Below, one piece after another: positions 11,315 through 23,078 of a DNA stretch of 64,000 nucleotides. Where the stretch lies: positions 35,318,747 to 35,382,746 of the forward strand of contig CM038719.1 in assembly GCA_021613375.1 (NCBI GenBank), in the 5' to 3' direction. This stretch comes from Megaleporinus macrocephalus. Taxonomy: Eukaryota > Chordata > Actinopteri > Characiformes > Anostomidae. The translations under genes were made by a program, and so were the position numbers. The notes below the pieces were generated by a model. That model worked only from the letters and a program-made list of their open reading frames with translations. It searched no databases and had not been told where the DNA came from. Positions within the stretch are counted from its first letter, which is position 1. Every line of letters begins with the position of its first letter.

Positions 11315-11578
11315 AATTTGAAGCTTTAGCATTTTATTTTAGACTCAAAGGATTCCAAACAGAATAATAGATACTAACTAACTATATATATATACTTAAA
11401 GATGATTGATGTTCTGAGATGTTCCACTGCAGTTCTACAAGTTACTCATGAGCTGCTACCTCTTCTACTCTTCTACTTCTACTATAAGTTTGTGGCTCGG
11501 GAAGATACAGCAGTCATTAGTTTCCTGAAGTTACAATACTTTACGTTGGGTTTAATCTACAGCTCTGGATGTAAATTC
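11315..11578 (+). repeat. 709-bp-offset direct repeat, copy 2
   Basis: Second copy of 10,606-10,869. It leads into the sequence downstream of the V5 RSS, so the unit appears to be a normal V5 flank that was duplicated together with an orphan leader. Confidence 0.9.
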
Positions 11579-11686
11579 AGATTAACAGTTAAAGTCCTAA
11601 CAGTTGAATGAACTGCATCTTGTGTTCTATAAGGAGAGCTGAATGGGGGGAACTCCAGCATAGAAACACTATAAACACAGCTGGGG

Positions 11687-11724
11687 GCTTTTTGTACAGC
11701 AAAATAAGGAACTGCATTGCTGTG
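11687..11724 (-). other. RSS of V5
   Basis: Heptamer CACAGCA, spacer 22 bp, nonamer ACAAAAAGC. The first three heptamer bases (CAC) are conserved, but both elements depart from the consensus. Confidence 0.8.
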
Positions 11725-12151
11725 GATATCGGACACAGTAATAGACAGCAGTGTCCTCACTCCTCACACTGCTCATATGAAGGTAGATTTGGTTTTTGCT
11801 GTTGTCTCTGGAGATGCTGAATCTTCCTTTCAGTTCAGCAGAGAAATAAATGTTATTGCTGTCATAGATGTGCGCAATCCATTCCAGTCCTTTCCCAGGA
11901 GCCTGTCTGATCCAGCTCATCCAGTAGCTGCTGAATGTGAATCCTGAGCCGGTACAGGTCAGTGTGTGAGATTCTCCAGGTTTGATGACCGCTGGCTCAG
12001 ACTCAGTCAGTGTCTGACCACTTGCACCTGCAAGAACATGATAGATTCAGATTGTACCAACCAGAAAACTGAACACTGTGTTCAATCCAGTCTCCATATC
12101 CTCACCTATAAGACATGCAGACATGAGAATCATTCCTCTGAGGATGGTCAT
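11725..12151 (-). CDS. IGHV: V5: IGHV segment, family E, intact
   Basis: Leader exon 12106-12151 encodes [16 protein letters not shown] across the junction (donor GTGAGG, phase 1). V exon 11725-12027 continues ASG, then FR1 [24 protein letters not shown]1 [10 protein letters not shown]2 [19 protein letters not shown]2 IYDSNNI and FR3 [15 protein letters not shown], ending [10 protein letters not shown]. The frame is open throughout. FR1 and FR2 look most like the classical tetrapod VH3 style in this window. The octamer is in the opposite orientation to families A and B. Its slightly unusual RSS may lower its use. Confidence 0.9.
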
Positions 12152-12272
12152 GATTCAGCATGAAGAGACGACTGCAGGACTGGAACTTGTGATCTATTGG
12201 AGTGCCGTATGTAGGTTTGTATATGTATTTGTACTCATGCACATTTGAATGAGCTCCTCCTTATTTTTTCCA

Positions 12273-12280
12273 ATGCAAAT
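12273..12280 (+). promoter_or_regulatory. Octamer of V5, inverted
   Basis: ATGCAAAT on the plus strand, hence ATTTGCAT in the direction of transcription. It lies about 120 bp upstream of the V5 ATG. Confidence 0.7.
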
Positions 12281-12449
12281 TTTGCTTCATGAGTTAAATC
12301 ACACTGTAAATCACACATTCTGAAGTCATATATTTGGATCATTTGGAAATGGCAATGTGCTTACATGCTTATCTATTATAAGATTAACTTTTCTTCATGT
12401 AATCAGACCAACACAGTAATAAAAATAAAAAAATGATTTGAATAGTGCC

Positions 12450-12870
12450 TTTCAAGACACCCAAGGACACTGTAAAATAAATGGAGATACATTATTGGAG
12501 ATAGCATTAAAAAAGGAATACATTTAAAAACTTAAACATTTAAAAAAACATGTTATCCACTAAAAAGAAGAGTTTTAGGTCTAGTTTTAAAAACATCTAC
12601 AGACGAACAGGCTCGCAGTTTATCAGAAAGCCTATTCAACAGCACCTCACAGTACTCTCTATTTCCAGTGGTGCGTAGTCTAAAGGGTGGGCTCTCAAGC
12701 AAGTATAGGCTTGAGGATTGAAGGGTAAGCACTGGAAAGTATATGAGTACTCTTGTTAAACACAGATAGATCAGTTCTGTATAAAAAAAAACAAAAACAT
12801 TTCCAATACTGACTGGGAACAACTGGCCACTGAAGATGTGTGCCATTCTGTAATCAGTGTCATGCACATG
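12450..12870. repeat. Interspersed repeat relic, family uncertain
   Basis: The region holds CCTTTCAAGACACCCAAGGA and GGTGCGTAGTCTAAAGGGTG-like stretches that recall a decayed fish interspersed element, with A-rich runs. No intact frame. The assignment rests on recall only. Confidence 0.35.
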
Positions 12871-13633
12871 TTACGCAATCCAGGTCTAAGTAGACCTAAG
12901 AAAGAATTAATTGTGAATTTAACTGCTGTTGCATGAAAGTAAGTTTACTGTTAAACACTGTTATACACAAACACCAGCTACTCAAACTGTTGGCTACTTC
13001 TGTTGCTGAGACGCTGTAGATAGAACACCAGCAAAGTCCCATTAAAAGAAGGTTAAAGTGAAATATTCAGCTGGTACTGTACATTTTTTTTTTACAGATA
13101 TTGTAAAATAGAGAACGAGTTGATAGAAACCACAGAGCAGAACCTTCTTGATCTAACGGGTGTCTGGACAGTGATCTGTCTGGGTATGTTGGTCTGTTTG
13201 TCAGTCTGCTGAAACCACATTTGCGCCAGCATGCCTTAATGAGTCATGCTCAACGGGGGTTAAAGGAACCAGGGTCGGCATGTCTTCAACACAAACATAA
13301 CCATTTGTTAACATTTAAAACCAGCAGTGTTTTTTGAGTTGTTCCTGTGAAGAAGGTATGAAGAACTAGAAAATGAATTTGGACCAAAAGATCCAAAGAC
13401 AGAGGAATAGATTATAACTAGCGTCAGTTCCTGTAATTAGAGATGATTGATTGATGTTTAAAGATGTTCCACCACAGTTCATCAAATTACTTAGCACATG
13501 AGCTACTACTTTACTTTTACTTCAAGTTGATTGTTTGGAAAAATTCAGCAGTCATTATTTACTGCAGCTGTTATACCTTCACTGGTGAATGGGGGACAAC
13601 TCCAGCATAGAAACACTATAAACACAGCTGGGG

Positions 13634-13671
13634 GCTTTTTGTACAGCAAAATAAGGAACTGCATTGCTGTG
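13634..13671 (-). other. RSS of V6
   Basis: Same non-consensus RSS as V5: CACAGCA, 22-bp spacer, ACAAAAAGC. Confidence 0.8.
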
Positions 13672-14095
13672 GATATCGGGCACAGTAATAGACAGCAGTG
13701 TCCTCACTCCTCACACTGCTCATATGAAGGTAGATTTGGTTTTTGCTGGTATCTCCGAAGATGCTGAATCTTCCTTTCAGTGCAGTGAAGTAAATACTAT
13801 TGCTTTCATGGATGTACGCAATCCATTCCAAGTCTTTCCCAGGAGCCTGTCTGATCCAGCCCATCCAATGGCTTTTTAAGGTCAATCCAGAGCCGGTACA
13901 GGTCAGTGTGTGAGATTCTCCAGGTTTGATGACCGCTGGCTCGGACTCAGTCAGTGTCTGACCACTTGCACCTGCAAGAACATGATAGATTCAGATTGTA
14001 CCAACCAGAAAACTGAACACTGTGTTCAATCCAGTCTCCATATCCTCACCTATAAGACATGCAGACATGAGAATCATTCCTCTGAGGATGGTCAT
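13672..14095 (-). CDS. IGHV: V6: IGHV segment, family E, open with altered FR3
   Basis: Leader exon 14050-14095, V exon 13672-13971. The frame is open from leader to heptamer. FR1 is as in V5, CDR1 [10 protein letters not shown]2 [14 protein letters not shown] (Gly to Asp), CDR2 IHESNSI. FR3 reads [10 protein letters not shown] where V5 has [10 protein letters not shown], so the conserved Ser-Arg pair is lost. V6 is also one codon shorter than V5 at the CDR2/FR3 border (FTALKG against FSAELKG). An inverted octamer lies at 14,201-14,208. Transcribable and rearrangeable by sequence; whether the domain folds well is uncertain. Confidence 0.87.
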
Positions 14096-14200
14096 GATGA
14101 AGAAGCGACTGCAGGACTGGAACTTGTGATCTATTGGAGTGCAGAATGTATATGTATTTGTATTCATGCTCACTTGAATGAGGCCCTCCTTATTTTTCTA

Positions 14201-14208
14201 ATGCAAAT
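14201..14208 (+). promoter_or_regulatory. Octamer of V6, inverted
   Basis: Plus-strand ATGCAAAT at the same relative place as in V5, followed by an AT-rich run. Confidence 0.7.
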
Positions 14209-14219
14209 TTTGCTTTATG

Positions 14220-17200
14220 AGATAAATCACACAGTAGATCACACATGATTTCTGACATCATATATCACAGTTTGGCAGTGACCGTGTACTGATATGCAGT
14301 TATGAAATCAGATATAGTCTCAGTTGGAGGAAAGATGTCTGCATGGCAAAACATACTAACTTTCAAACATTTAGGTGACACTTTATTTATGGCCTGTTGT
14401 TGACATAGCATCATGCATTATAGTTTTCTAAAGTGTTTATAAAGTATTTTGCTAACATTTGCACTTAAAAGCCTAATTTCGTAATAACATCATATTATCA
14501 AGAATGTTTGTTGTCACGGCAGCTTCAGTGCTATTTTTTGCTGTGTTCTTGAAGTCATCTCTTAAAAACACCTGAATAGACCAATTAGGAGAGGTGTCCA
14601 CATTCATTTGGCCATGTAGAGCACATATTGAATCCTTACTGTTTTATTTAGCAAATTTACTTTGTAAGTTGTTTTTGCTCATTAAAAACAAATGGTGCAC
14701 TGTTGGAGGGTACAAGCCATAATATCCTAAAATATCCATAATATAAACAAAATCATTTCTAGTGGGGAACTGTCATGGCCCTCTACGCCCTCTCAGAGGG
14801 CCTAAAATATTCTTAACACACCCACACACACATATGTATAATTTTATTTTATCTACTTACAGTTTGACAGTAAACATCTAAACAATTACAAAAATATAGA
14901 CAAATAAATTATTCAAACGTGTCTATTCAATCTGTGTTGGAGCGTGAGGGTTAAGTGGAAGCCTGTGAGCCTGTGTCTCCCCCTATAAGGACTGTGATGC
15001 CTCCGCAGAATGTTGGTGATTGGTGGTCCCGCTGTTCATGTACTGAGGGGGCCAGACAGTTATAATTCAGCACCATACCAATTTCTAATGACAGTAAAAC
15101 TGACCAATCATATCTTCCCTCTAAGTGGGCCGGCTTAACTGATATGATAATTTCCGCCCATTGTGGCGACGCTAGCTGGAGAAACAGTTAGCTAGCGCTA
15201 GGCTATCACCGCTAGCTAGTTTGCTGAGTCACGATGGAAGCCCATGTTCTGCCCCCAAACTGTTGAGGGAGAGGGTCGAGGCTTATGGGTCACGGTTCAC
15301 TACTGTTCTAAACCAATTAAAGGCAGTCTGTTAGGAGAACCTCATGAACTACATCAAAGGCACAGATTTTTAATGCTAACAAATAAGCTTTTTCTAGAAG
15401 TCATCATGAAGCTACATTCACATCCCACATGCTTTGCTCTTCTTGTCATACTTTCATCTTCACTCCCAGAAGTTTTATTTCATAGCCGTACAGTTAAATA
15501 GGTATTTCTTAGTTTCTGTGAGAGAGTATGTGTTGTGGTCCCTGGTGATCTAACACTAAGGCAGAGCTGAGCATGTGCAAATGACCCTGAATGAAGTGTG
15601 TCACTGTGCTGTGCACATACACACACACAACCCTCAGATGGACTCGGTTTCAGTTTTGCTGATGAAACGACTGAAACGGCTCTGAAGAAGAAGAGATGCA
15701 TTTGCAAATTTCTGTCCACTTGGTGCCACGTCAGCAAACACTGAGTAAGAAAACTTACCCAACTCGAATTTAGCCATAATGAATGATAAGAACACGTCCC
15801 TACCACAAAGCTCAAAACCACCAGACAAGCACAGCACAATCGAGCAGCCAGAAAATGAGAAACAAAGTCAAAATGAAGGACCAGCAAAAGCACAGGGACA
15901 AAAGCACAGCCCCTAATTCTGTTACGGCTGGGGTCAGGGGTCGACCAGAGCAGAGAGAGCAAAATGAGACAGCATGTTTAAACTTGGAGAGTTGACAAGG
16001 TCAGCACAACAAACAAAAGAGCCCTAACTGAGAGAAAGAGATTACTGTCCCTCCCCAAAACAAAGTGAAACAAAAAGATACAGTTATTTCCTAAATCTCC
16101 TTACTAGTGATAACCAGGAGAAAGCACTTTGTAGAGCACTCATAAACACTAATCTATTAAAGTTTTGGTATAAACTGTAATTGCACTTGATCTTCTAGGA
16201 ACACTGGATAAGTACTGCACTTGTACTGTATGTAGTCTTGTATTTATTCTCTTCTCTGTAGGGTGTTACCAGTCTCTGCTAGTGTTGCTCTGTGTCTAAT
16301 CTTTATGTTTTGTTGTCTTATTTCTAGGTATCAGCACTGACACTTGTTTATGGCCAGTGTTTGAGCTCAAGAGTAGTTTGGACTTAAACCTGTTTGTACT
16401 AGATAGAGATACTCATACTCTGACCGAACACTAAGCACTTTTATAAGTTCCTCTGGATAAGAGCGTCTGCTAAATGCCGTAAATGTAAATGAGAAAAAGT
16501 GAACTCACAAACTCAAATGGCATCAAACACCCCACTACACACTACCCACAATATGTATATGAACCAAAGTATATTTACAGTTTATATACACTCAGCAAAC
16601 AGAGCAAAAAGGGGCAAATACAGAAACGTAGCCAGAGAACGAGCTTTGATCGGGCACACTAATAACAATCAAAGGCAGAAATCACAATAACACAAGAATC
16701 GAGACAGCAGTCTTGGAAACCGCCTGAACCTTGACTTCGCTTTTAAAGGAACGTTGAGAACCAGGTAGACCAATCAGGAACAGACAATCACATGCTAACA
16801 GGCTACACCTGGAACAGAGAACAAGAAAAAAACACGCAAACAGCAGAGCCGCCAAAAATTACAACAGGGGTTGTAACAAATGTCAGGCCAACTTTAGCGT
16901 AGAGCCCAGTGGAGAAAACAACATTAGCAAAAATGTTACCTATGCTAAACATAAACAATACATAACATATATTATGATCAGCTTTGAACACTTTTATGCA
17001 TTTTGTGTTACTTTGTGTGTTTTAATATCTACTAATCTGTGGTCTAGGGGGTATATAGGCTTTGGGCATATTCCAAAAATATGGAAAATATCCCTTTTTT
17101 TTACACTTTCTTTGACTTTGATAAACAAAGTAACAGAAGAAATAATAGTTCCCCAATCAGATATTTCAGCCTTGAATCTTAATAAATGAACATGGTAGAT

Positions 17201-18280
17201 AATTAACTATTAGTCATACAAAACCATCACACAGACAATCTAGCCCATCAATACTAAATCTAAATTCTAAACCTGAACTGATAAATATGCAAAGTACATT
17301 TTTAATAAACAAGTGGAAATTTTCTGAAGATTTACAACTGAAATGATAACAGGTTAAAACAATTATATATATATGTCAGATAAGTTCTTGGTTATTAGTA
17401 GTTGCAACAGTACATACTGTCTTTCATTTGGTCCAATAATGGAACCTATACTTCACAAATAGTAGTTGTTGTAAAGTATTTGTTTTTGTGATGTCATGAA
17501 AATTCACACTTTCTCAATACATTACATCTACATCTATTCACAGTGAAGCTGCACTACTGTTTAAAAGTTTTAGACACTTGGGGATATTCTTACATTTATT
17601 TTTTTTTCCAGACAGGAAGCTTTTATTTACTAAGCAAAGCACTTTACTTTGAAAATATTAAAATAGTATTAATAGAGTAAGTAGTGCTTTTACATATGTC
17701 AGTGTGTTTATTTAACCCTTTCCAAGCTTCTTCTTGTGGAACCAACCCAGTATTATTTACAGTTCTCATCTAATACCTGCTTTGACTGCTCAGTACTTCA
17801 TTAAGCTAAATCAAGATTGCTGCTGAAGGAACTGAATACATTCATACAATGTCTGAGGCGTCCAGGAGCTACTGGAGCTCAAACCGGAGCTCAAGATATG
17901 ATCTACTTCTTTCACAATAAGATATTTATGTTACTTTGTACTGTATTTTTTCTTATGCTTATCTGTTCTAATGATATATAGTGTTCTCACTGGTGAATAT
18001 ACACCAATAGGCTTTCAAACAATGTGATTAGATGCACAAGACATTTACACAGTCATGTATAAGATGTGTTATATTATTTACCTATACTGGTTTTAAAAGA
18101 ACAGCAACAAAAAAAATCTAAGGAATCAAGAGAGATCGGAAAATGGTCATGTATATATGAATTATGGCTGAAGTTCATAAACACACATAATAAATCATTA
18201 AAGAACCTCAAGAGTAAAAGAACCTCAGGGGTAGGATAGAAGATCTTTAAGTCAGTCATATACATCTGTGAGGCCTATAA
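14220..18280. other. V-free, repeat-rich interval
   Basis: No V exon, RSS or leader seen. Pieces recall fish DNA transposon ends: GGAGAGGTGTCCACATTCAT near 14,590 and CTGTTTAAAAGTTTTAGACA near 17,560. A segment at 16,440-16,490 (CTCTGGATAAGAGCGTCTGC) recalls a widespread fish repeat tail. The part at 14,950-15,950 is more GC-rich and unlike the V flanks. It is probably an unrecognised mobile element, but I cannot name it. 17,640-18,000 is paralogous to 47,260-47,600. The open frames in this interval show no family features. Confidence 0.5.
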
Positions 18281-18289
18281 ATAAAAGTG

Positions 18290-18327
18290 AGTTTTTGTAC
18301 AGCTCTGTAATGTTATGTATCAGTGTG
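18290..18327 (-). other. RSS of V7 pseudogene
   Basis: Heptamer CACACTG, 22-bp spacer, nonamer ACAAAAACT. Confidence 0.8.
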
Positions 18328-18788
18328 GTGTTAGAGCACAGTAATAAACAGCTGTGTCTTCTGGCTTCAGGCTGTTCATGTGCAGATACACCTCATTCTT
18401 ACTGTTTTCTCTGGAGATGGTGAATCTTCCCTCTACAGACTGTGAGTATAGTTTAGTGTCACCACTGGGAGCTGAAATGTATGAGATCCATTCAAGCCCT
18501 TTTTCCAGCAGCCTGTCTGATCCAGGATGTATCTGAAACTCCAATTCCAGAGAAGGTACAGGTGAGTGTATGAGACCCTCCAGGTTTAATGAGCGCTGGC
18601 TCTGACTCTGTCACTGTCTGACATCTACAACCTGTCAAACAATCACTCAGTTAATCAATTCAGTTCAACACTGACACACAATCTCACATAAATACAGAAC
18701 TGACATGAATAACAGATTCTCAGATGAGCTACTCACTGATTATAGACATTAATGAGAACATAAAGTGGTAAATGGTTCTCGGTTTCAT
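18328..18788 (-). pseudogene. IGHV: V7: IGHV family B with 1-nt frameshift
   Basis: Copy of V1. Leader exon 18737-18788, V exon 18328-18631 (304 nt against 303 in V1). The extra base is in a T run at 18,500-18,504 on the plus strand (five T, four in V1). It shifts the frame in FR2 at AAGKGLEW. A second difference changes CDR1 from VADT to VSDT. Leader, splice sites, RSS and octamer (18,860-18,867) are intact. Because the lesion is a homopolymer length change, a sequencing or assembly error is possible; if so, this would be functional. Confidence 0.87.
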
Positions 18789-18859
18789 GGCTGCTGCTGA
18801 AAAGTCAAATCAAAGTGAGGGTAATGCAGTTGGAGTCTGTGTTTATAAGGGAAGGTCTA

Positions 18860-18867
18860 ATTTGCAT
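18860..18867 (-). promoter_or_regulatory. Octamer of V7
   Basis: Perfect ATGCAAAT on the coding strand. Confidence 0.8.
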
Positions 18868-20194
18868 GTCCCGCCCTCTAAAGGGTTAATTAGCAGTAAA
18901 GATTCATTGGAACTTTCTAACACTGGGAAACATTACCAGTGCAACTGATTAGTCTCATTGAGAGAACTTGAAGGTTGAAAATGAAAGGAACACAGTTAAA
19001 TAGATTTAATTGTAGTGTTGTGTGGAGTGTGGCTGCCCTGTATTGCCAGCATATTCAGTGTACTCAGTATTGTCAGTGGATGCTTTAGATAGACAGGAGA
19101 TTTGGTGACACTGGTACATGATACTGATATAACTAGTGCTTGATGTGGAAAAACATGTGCTGCTTCTCTCCTTATTTACATATTGGTGTGTATCAGCCAC
19201 TAGATATGACTTTCAAAATATATATTTATTTATTTAAATGGATGCTCATTTACAAAATAAATCATATTTTGTCATATATAATAATAATGTATACATTTAA
19301 TAATATAATATCTGTATGATACTATATATTATCTATGTGTGCACTGGCGTACACTTATTATTTGGCTCTGTGCAGCATTGAGATATAACCAAGCTAGGAA
19401 TTTCATTGTTTAGTCACAGTATATACAGTATATGTCATGTGGTAAAGCAGTGATTCTTAGGAACATAGTAAAATTTGGTAAAATAAAAAGAAATAAAAAC
19501 ACAAGTAAGTTTTTAATTTGATCAAACAGTGAATAATCATTCTGATGGTGCTGTTTGTGTTGTTTGGTGTCTATACATTGAACATGCAGCTGTACAGCTT
19601 TTTTGAATGTTTTGGCTTCCCGTAGTTCACAGCGTTGCTTGTCGTTGCTTTCTGTTTAGTCAATGTGTGTGTGTCTGAGAACCTGATTAGTGAAAGGTAA
19701 CTGGTAAGGTAACTTGGGGAAACTGAATCAGATTCAACACCAGCTAGTGAAAAATGCAGATACACAAAAAGGTCACAGTATGGCAAGAACTGTTCTGGTG
19801 AGTACCGGCCCACTTCAAACACTGGATATAAATGTTTGTCCGTTAATGTAACATTGTTATGTTTATATAGCTGAAAATTGTAATATGTCATAATGTTTGA
19901 TGTCATGACAGCTTTTCTTTAATTATAACATTAATAACAATTTAAAAGTAAGTTTTGAGCAGGCATTTTGGGAGAGATAATAAAAAGTGGGCGTGCCCAG
20001 AGCTGCATGAGTGAAGGGAAAGTCAAAGTAAAACAAGTATAGCATCGTCTAATCTAGGTGGTGTCTGATTCTTATCCAGCAGCGTACAAAGTGTAATTAT
20101 CAATATTAGGATGCGAAGATGTTTATTAAGTAGGGAGGTCATATAACAGGCATGAATTATAAATAATAACCAAACTGTAACTTGTGGTTTAACA

Positions 20195-20233
20195 GTTTTT
20201 GAACAGCATCCTGATGTTTTTTCTGTCAGTGTG
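20195..20233 (-). other. 23-RSS of V8
   Basis: CACACTG, 23-bp spacer, TTCAAAAAC, as in V2. Confidence 0.85.
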
Positions 20234-20678
20234 AGTCTCGAGCACAGTAATACACAGCTGTGTCTTCAGCTTGCAGATTCTGTCCTTGTAGGGTGATGGT
20301 GTTTCTGGAAGTGTCTCGAGAGACAGTGACTTGCTTTCCAGTGAATCTGTAGCATATATGACTCCTATCATAATAGAATCCGTTGATCCATTCCAGAGCT
20401 TTTCCTGCAGGTTGTCGGATCCAGACTGTTCCATGATAACTGCGGTCAGTAATAGAAGCTCCAGATACTGTACAGGTGATGGTTAAAGGCTCTGCTGGTT
20501 TGATGACTACTGAGTCTGGCTGGAGGAGCTCAGTAGCACAGAACACATCTGTGAACAGAGAGAAGAAAAGCTTTATATATTTGAAGTAATAAATCAGATG
20601 AAGTCAAATCCAGCTTCAGTTGAAACACTCACACGAGGCAGCAGCCAACAGCAGCAGCAGTGAAGCTGAAGTGAACAT
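20234..20678 (-). CDS. IGHV: V8: IGHV family A with two compensating frameshifts
   Basis: Copy of V2. Leader exon 20633-20678, V exon 20234-20548, 315 nt like V2. Reading 5' to 3', one extra base near 20,366 shifts the frame in CDR2, and one missing base near 20,329 restores it in FR3. About 12 residues therefore read RSHICYRFTGKQ in place of GVIYATDSLESKF. The reading frame stays open to YYCAR, but the C'' strand and start of FR3 are replaced and an extra Cys is gained. The octamer is at 20,746-20,753. It can probably rearrange and be translated; folding is doubtful, so it may be a cryptic pseudogene. Confidence 0.85.
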
Positions 20679-20745
20679 GGTTGTGCTGCATTGATGGAAA
20701 CTGCTGTAGAGGGAGATGCTGCTGAAGTTATTAGAGTAAATGGAG

Positions 20746-20753
20746 ATTTGCAT
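20746..20753 (-). promoter_or_regulatory. Octamer of V8
   Basis: Perfect octamer in IGHV orientation. Confidence 0.85.
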
Positions 20754-21489
20754 ATGAATGAAAAGGGGCTGAATGTCAGGAATAGAGCTGGTTCTAATGT
20801 CTGGATTTCACAGAAACATCTGTAAAATCTCTTATACTGAGTATATTTTTAATATATATGGAGACGCTTACTTATAAACATGTGCTCTCACCATCACATT
20901 TATTTATTAGTTTGTTTTCAGTAGCGTTTTTTGAAACATAAGCGAATAGAAATACAGTTAGAATATGCAAAATGAACCCAAAATGAACTACTTCTATTCC
21001 AGAGAAATGAATGGTCTGAATACACAGTGTTCATCAAGCAGTATGCGAACATTCTCTGGACGACCTACTGAATTAGGAGACATGACTGAAGCACAGTATA
21101 CTATCCCATGATTCAACTGGAGAATGGCAGGTCAGTGCCTTAAAAGTATCTAAAATAATGTCTAAACAGGGATTTTAATAAATAGTGGGACTTTTAGTGG
21201 GTTTACAGTGCTGGTGTAACGTCTTGCATTAAAGGAAGTTGGTAAATAGCAGATGTAGTGTGTCCGAGGTTGTGTGGATACTAAGCACTGAAAGAGTTGC
21301 CAAGAAAGTTGTTCACTGACTGACTGACCGATTAAGTTGCTTATTTGAAACGTGCATGAACGAAGAGTGCGGCCGAACACGTTTCATTTCAGTCTAGCTA
21401 ACATTAAGAAGCAGTGTGCAGGGACTGATGATAGGTCCAGCTGTGTCAAGTTGTGTCAGATTTTTATTTTGCAGAAAGACAAAAATGTA

Positions 21490-21690
21490 AATGACTTCCA
21501 AGTACTAGCCTGGACCCCTGATTCCCCAGACTTGAACCACATTGAGCATCTGTGGGACCACCTGGATCATTGTGGTTGCTCTATGGATTGTCCCCTCTAG
21601 CAGCTGTGGGATGTTTTGCAGTCAGCATGGCTCCAGATACCTGTGACAACCTACCAGGACTTTATTGAGTCTCCCAGTACATATAGCTGC
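21490..21690 (+). mobile_element. Tc1-like transposase relic, second copy
   Basis: Copy of the relic at 3,190-3,390, same motif and same in-frame stop, carried along by the 18.3 kb duplication. Confidence 0.7.
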
Positions 21691-21989
21691 TGCCTGTGTT
21701 GCACACGGCAATTACCCTGGATATTAGCTTGTGATCATAATCCCCATGACTGAGTATTTATTCAATTTCACCAAAACAGAACTCATTAACTAATTTTACT
21801 GAACTCATTAAGAATTTAATTAAGAGTTTAATTAAGAATTAAGAATGACTGGCCAAAAAATAAAGCTCCATTTGGATTTAGCTAAGCAAACACTTAAGAG
21901 GCTTTGATATTAATATTTTTCAGCTGGCAACAATACTCTACACTCTAACTGATGCAGTGAGAAGTTACTATATTACAGAAGGGTAACGC

Positions 21990-22160
21990 TATTGACTCCG
22001 GTTTCCTCCCACAGTCCAAACACATGCATGTTAGGTTCATCGGTCACTCTAAATTGCCCGTAGGTGTGAATGTGTGTTGGCCATGTGATGGGCCGCGACC
22101 TGTCAATTGTGTACCCTGCCTTCGTCCAATGATGCTGGGATTTGCTTGACTCTGTTCTAG
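21990..22160 (+). repeat. Fish interspersed repeat fragment, second copy
   Basis: Same fragment as at 3,690-3,860, in the corresponding place of the duplicate block. Confidence 0.6.
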
Positions 22161-22493
22161 AGAGATGGGCAGGTCAGGGTAAGAAGGGAAGCAAATCAAG
22201 CGATATACCCATCGTGCATAGTTCCCACTGTACACGTCTCAGGAGGCAGAGTATTTTCAGGTAGCTGTTCTTGAGTTGTTTCTACTGGATAGTTCGCAGA
22301 TTACTCAATATTGATATTTCAACAGCACCATCAGCTGTTACTGTCACTGTTCCAGGAAATAGTAAGTAAAATCATGTATTGCAATCTTTTGCCATAGATA
22401 AACTTTTTTAGTAACTACTTCAGTGTTGAACGTAGCCTGATATGTCACTGTGTTTGGAAACACATCTCTATAAAGATCTCAGTAACCTGTATC

Positions 22494-22531
22494 TGTTTTT
22501 GTACAGCTCTGTAATGTTTTGTATCAGTGTG
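22494..22531 (-). other. RSS of V9
   Basis: CACACTG, 22-bp spacer, ACAAAAACA. Confidence 0.85.
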
Positions 22532-22998
22532 GTCTTCGTGCACAGTAATAAACAGCTGTGTCTTCTGTCTTCAGGCTGTTCATCTGCAGATACACCTGCT
22601 TCTTATTGTTTTCTCTGGAGATGGTGAATCTTCCCTTTACAGACTGAGAGTATAATTTATCGCTGCCACTCGGAGCTGAAATATGTGAGATCCATTCAAG
22701 CCCTTTTCCAGCAGCCTGTCTGATCCAGGATATATCTGCACTGCCAACCTCAATTCCAGAGAAGGTGCAGGTGAGTGTATGAGATCCTCCAGGTTTAATG
22801 AGCGCTGGCTCTGACTCAGTCAGTGTCTGACATCTACAACCTGTCAAATAATCACTCAGTTAATCAATTCAGTTCAAACACTGACACACAATCTCACATA
22901 AATACAGAACTGACATGAATAACAGATTCTCAGATGAGCTACTCACTGATTATAGTCATTAATGTGAACATAAAGTGGTAAATGGTTTTTGTTTTCAT
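22532..22998 (-). CDS. IGHV: V9: IGHV segment, family B, intact
   Basis: Leader exon 22947-22998, V exon 22532-22840 (309 nt). The frame is open: CRC, FR1 [23 protein letters not shown]1 [11 protein letters not shown]2 [18 protein letters not shown]2 [11 protein letters not shown]3 [27 protein letters not shown]. It is the functional twin of V3, with AAA (Lys) where V3 has the stop. The octamer is at 23,071-23,078, with TTATAAA-like sequence downstream of it. It is two residues longer than V1 in CDR1. Confidence 0.93.
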
Positions 22999-23070
22999 GG
23001 CTGCTGCTGAAAAGTCAAATCAAAGTGAGAGTAATGCAGTTAGAGTCTGTGTTTATAAAGGAAAGGTCTA

Positions 23071-23078
23071 ATTTGCAT
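23071..23078 (-). promoter_or_regulatory. Octamer of V9
   Basis: Perfect octamer in IGHV orientation. Confidence 0.85.

Noticed and set aside
10606..11578. Direct repeats as a CRISPR-like array or LTR pair
   Set aside because: Only two copies with a 445-bp spacer that itself copies nearby V flank; no LTR termini. A local duplication explains it.
12553..12867. 104-aa minus-strand frame
   Set aside because: Located in a decayed repeat, no domain recognised, no supporting paralogue.
15480..15962. 160-aa open frame on the minus strand
   Set aside because: Low-complexity, Leu/Ser/Val-rich translation with no recognisable domain, overlapped by other frames; no promoter or splice context. Treated as chance.
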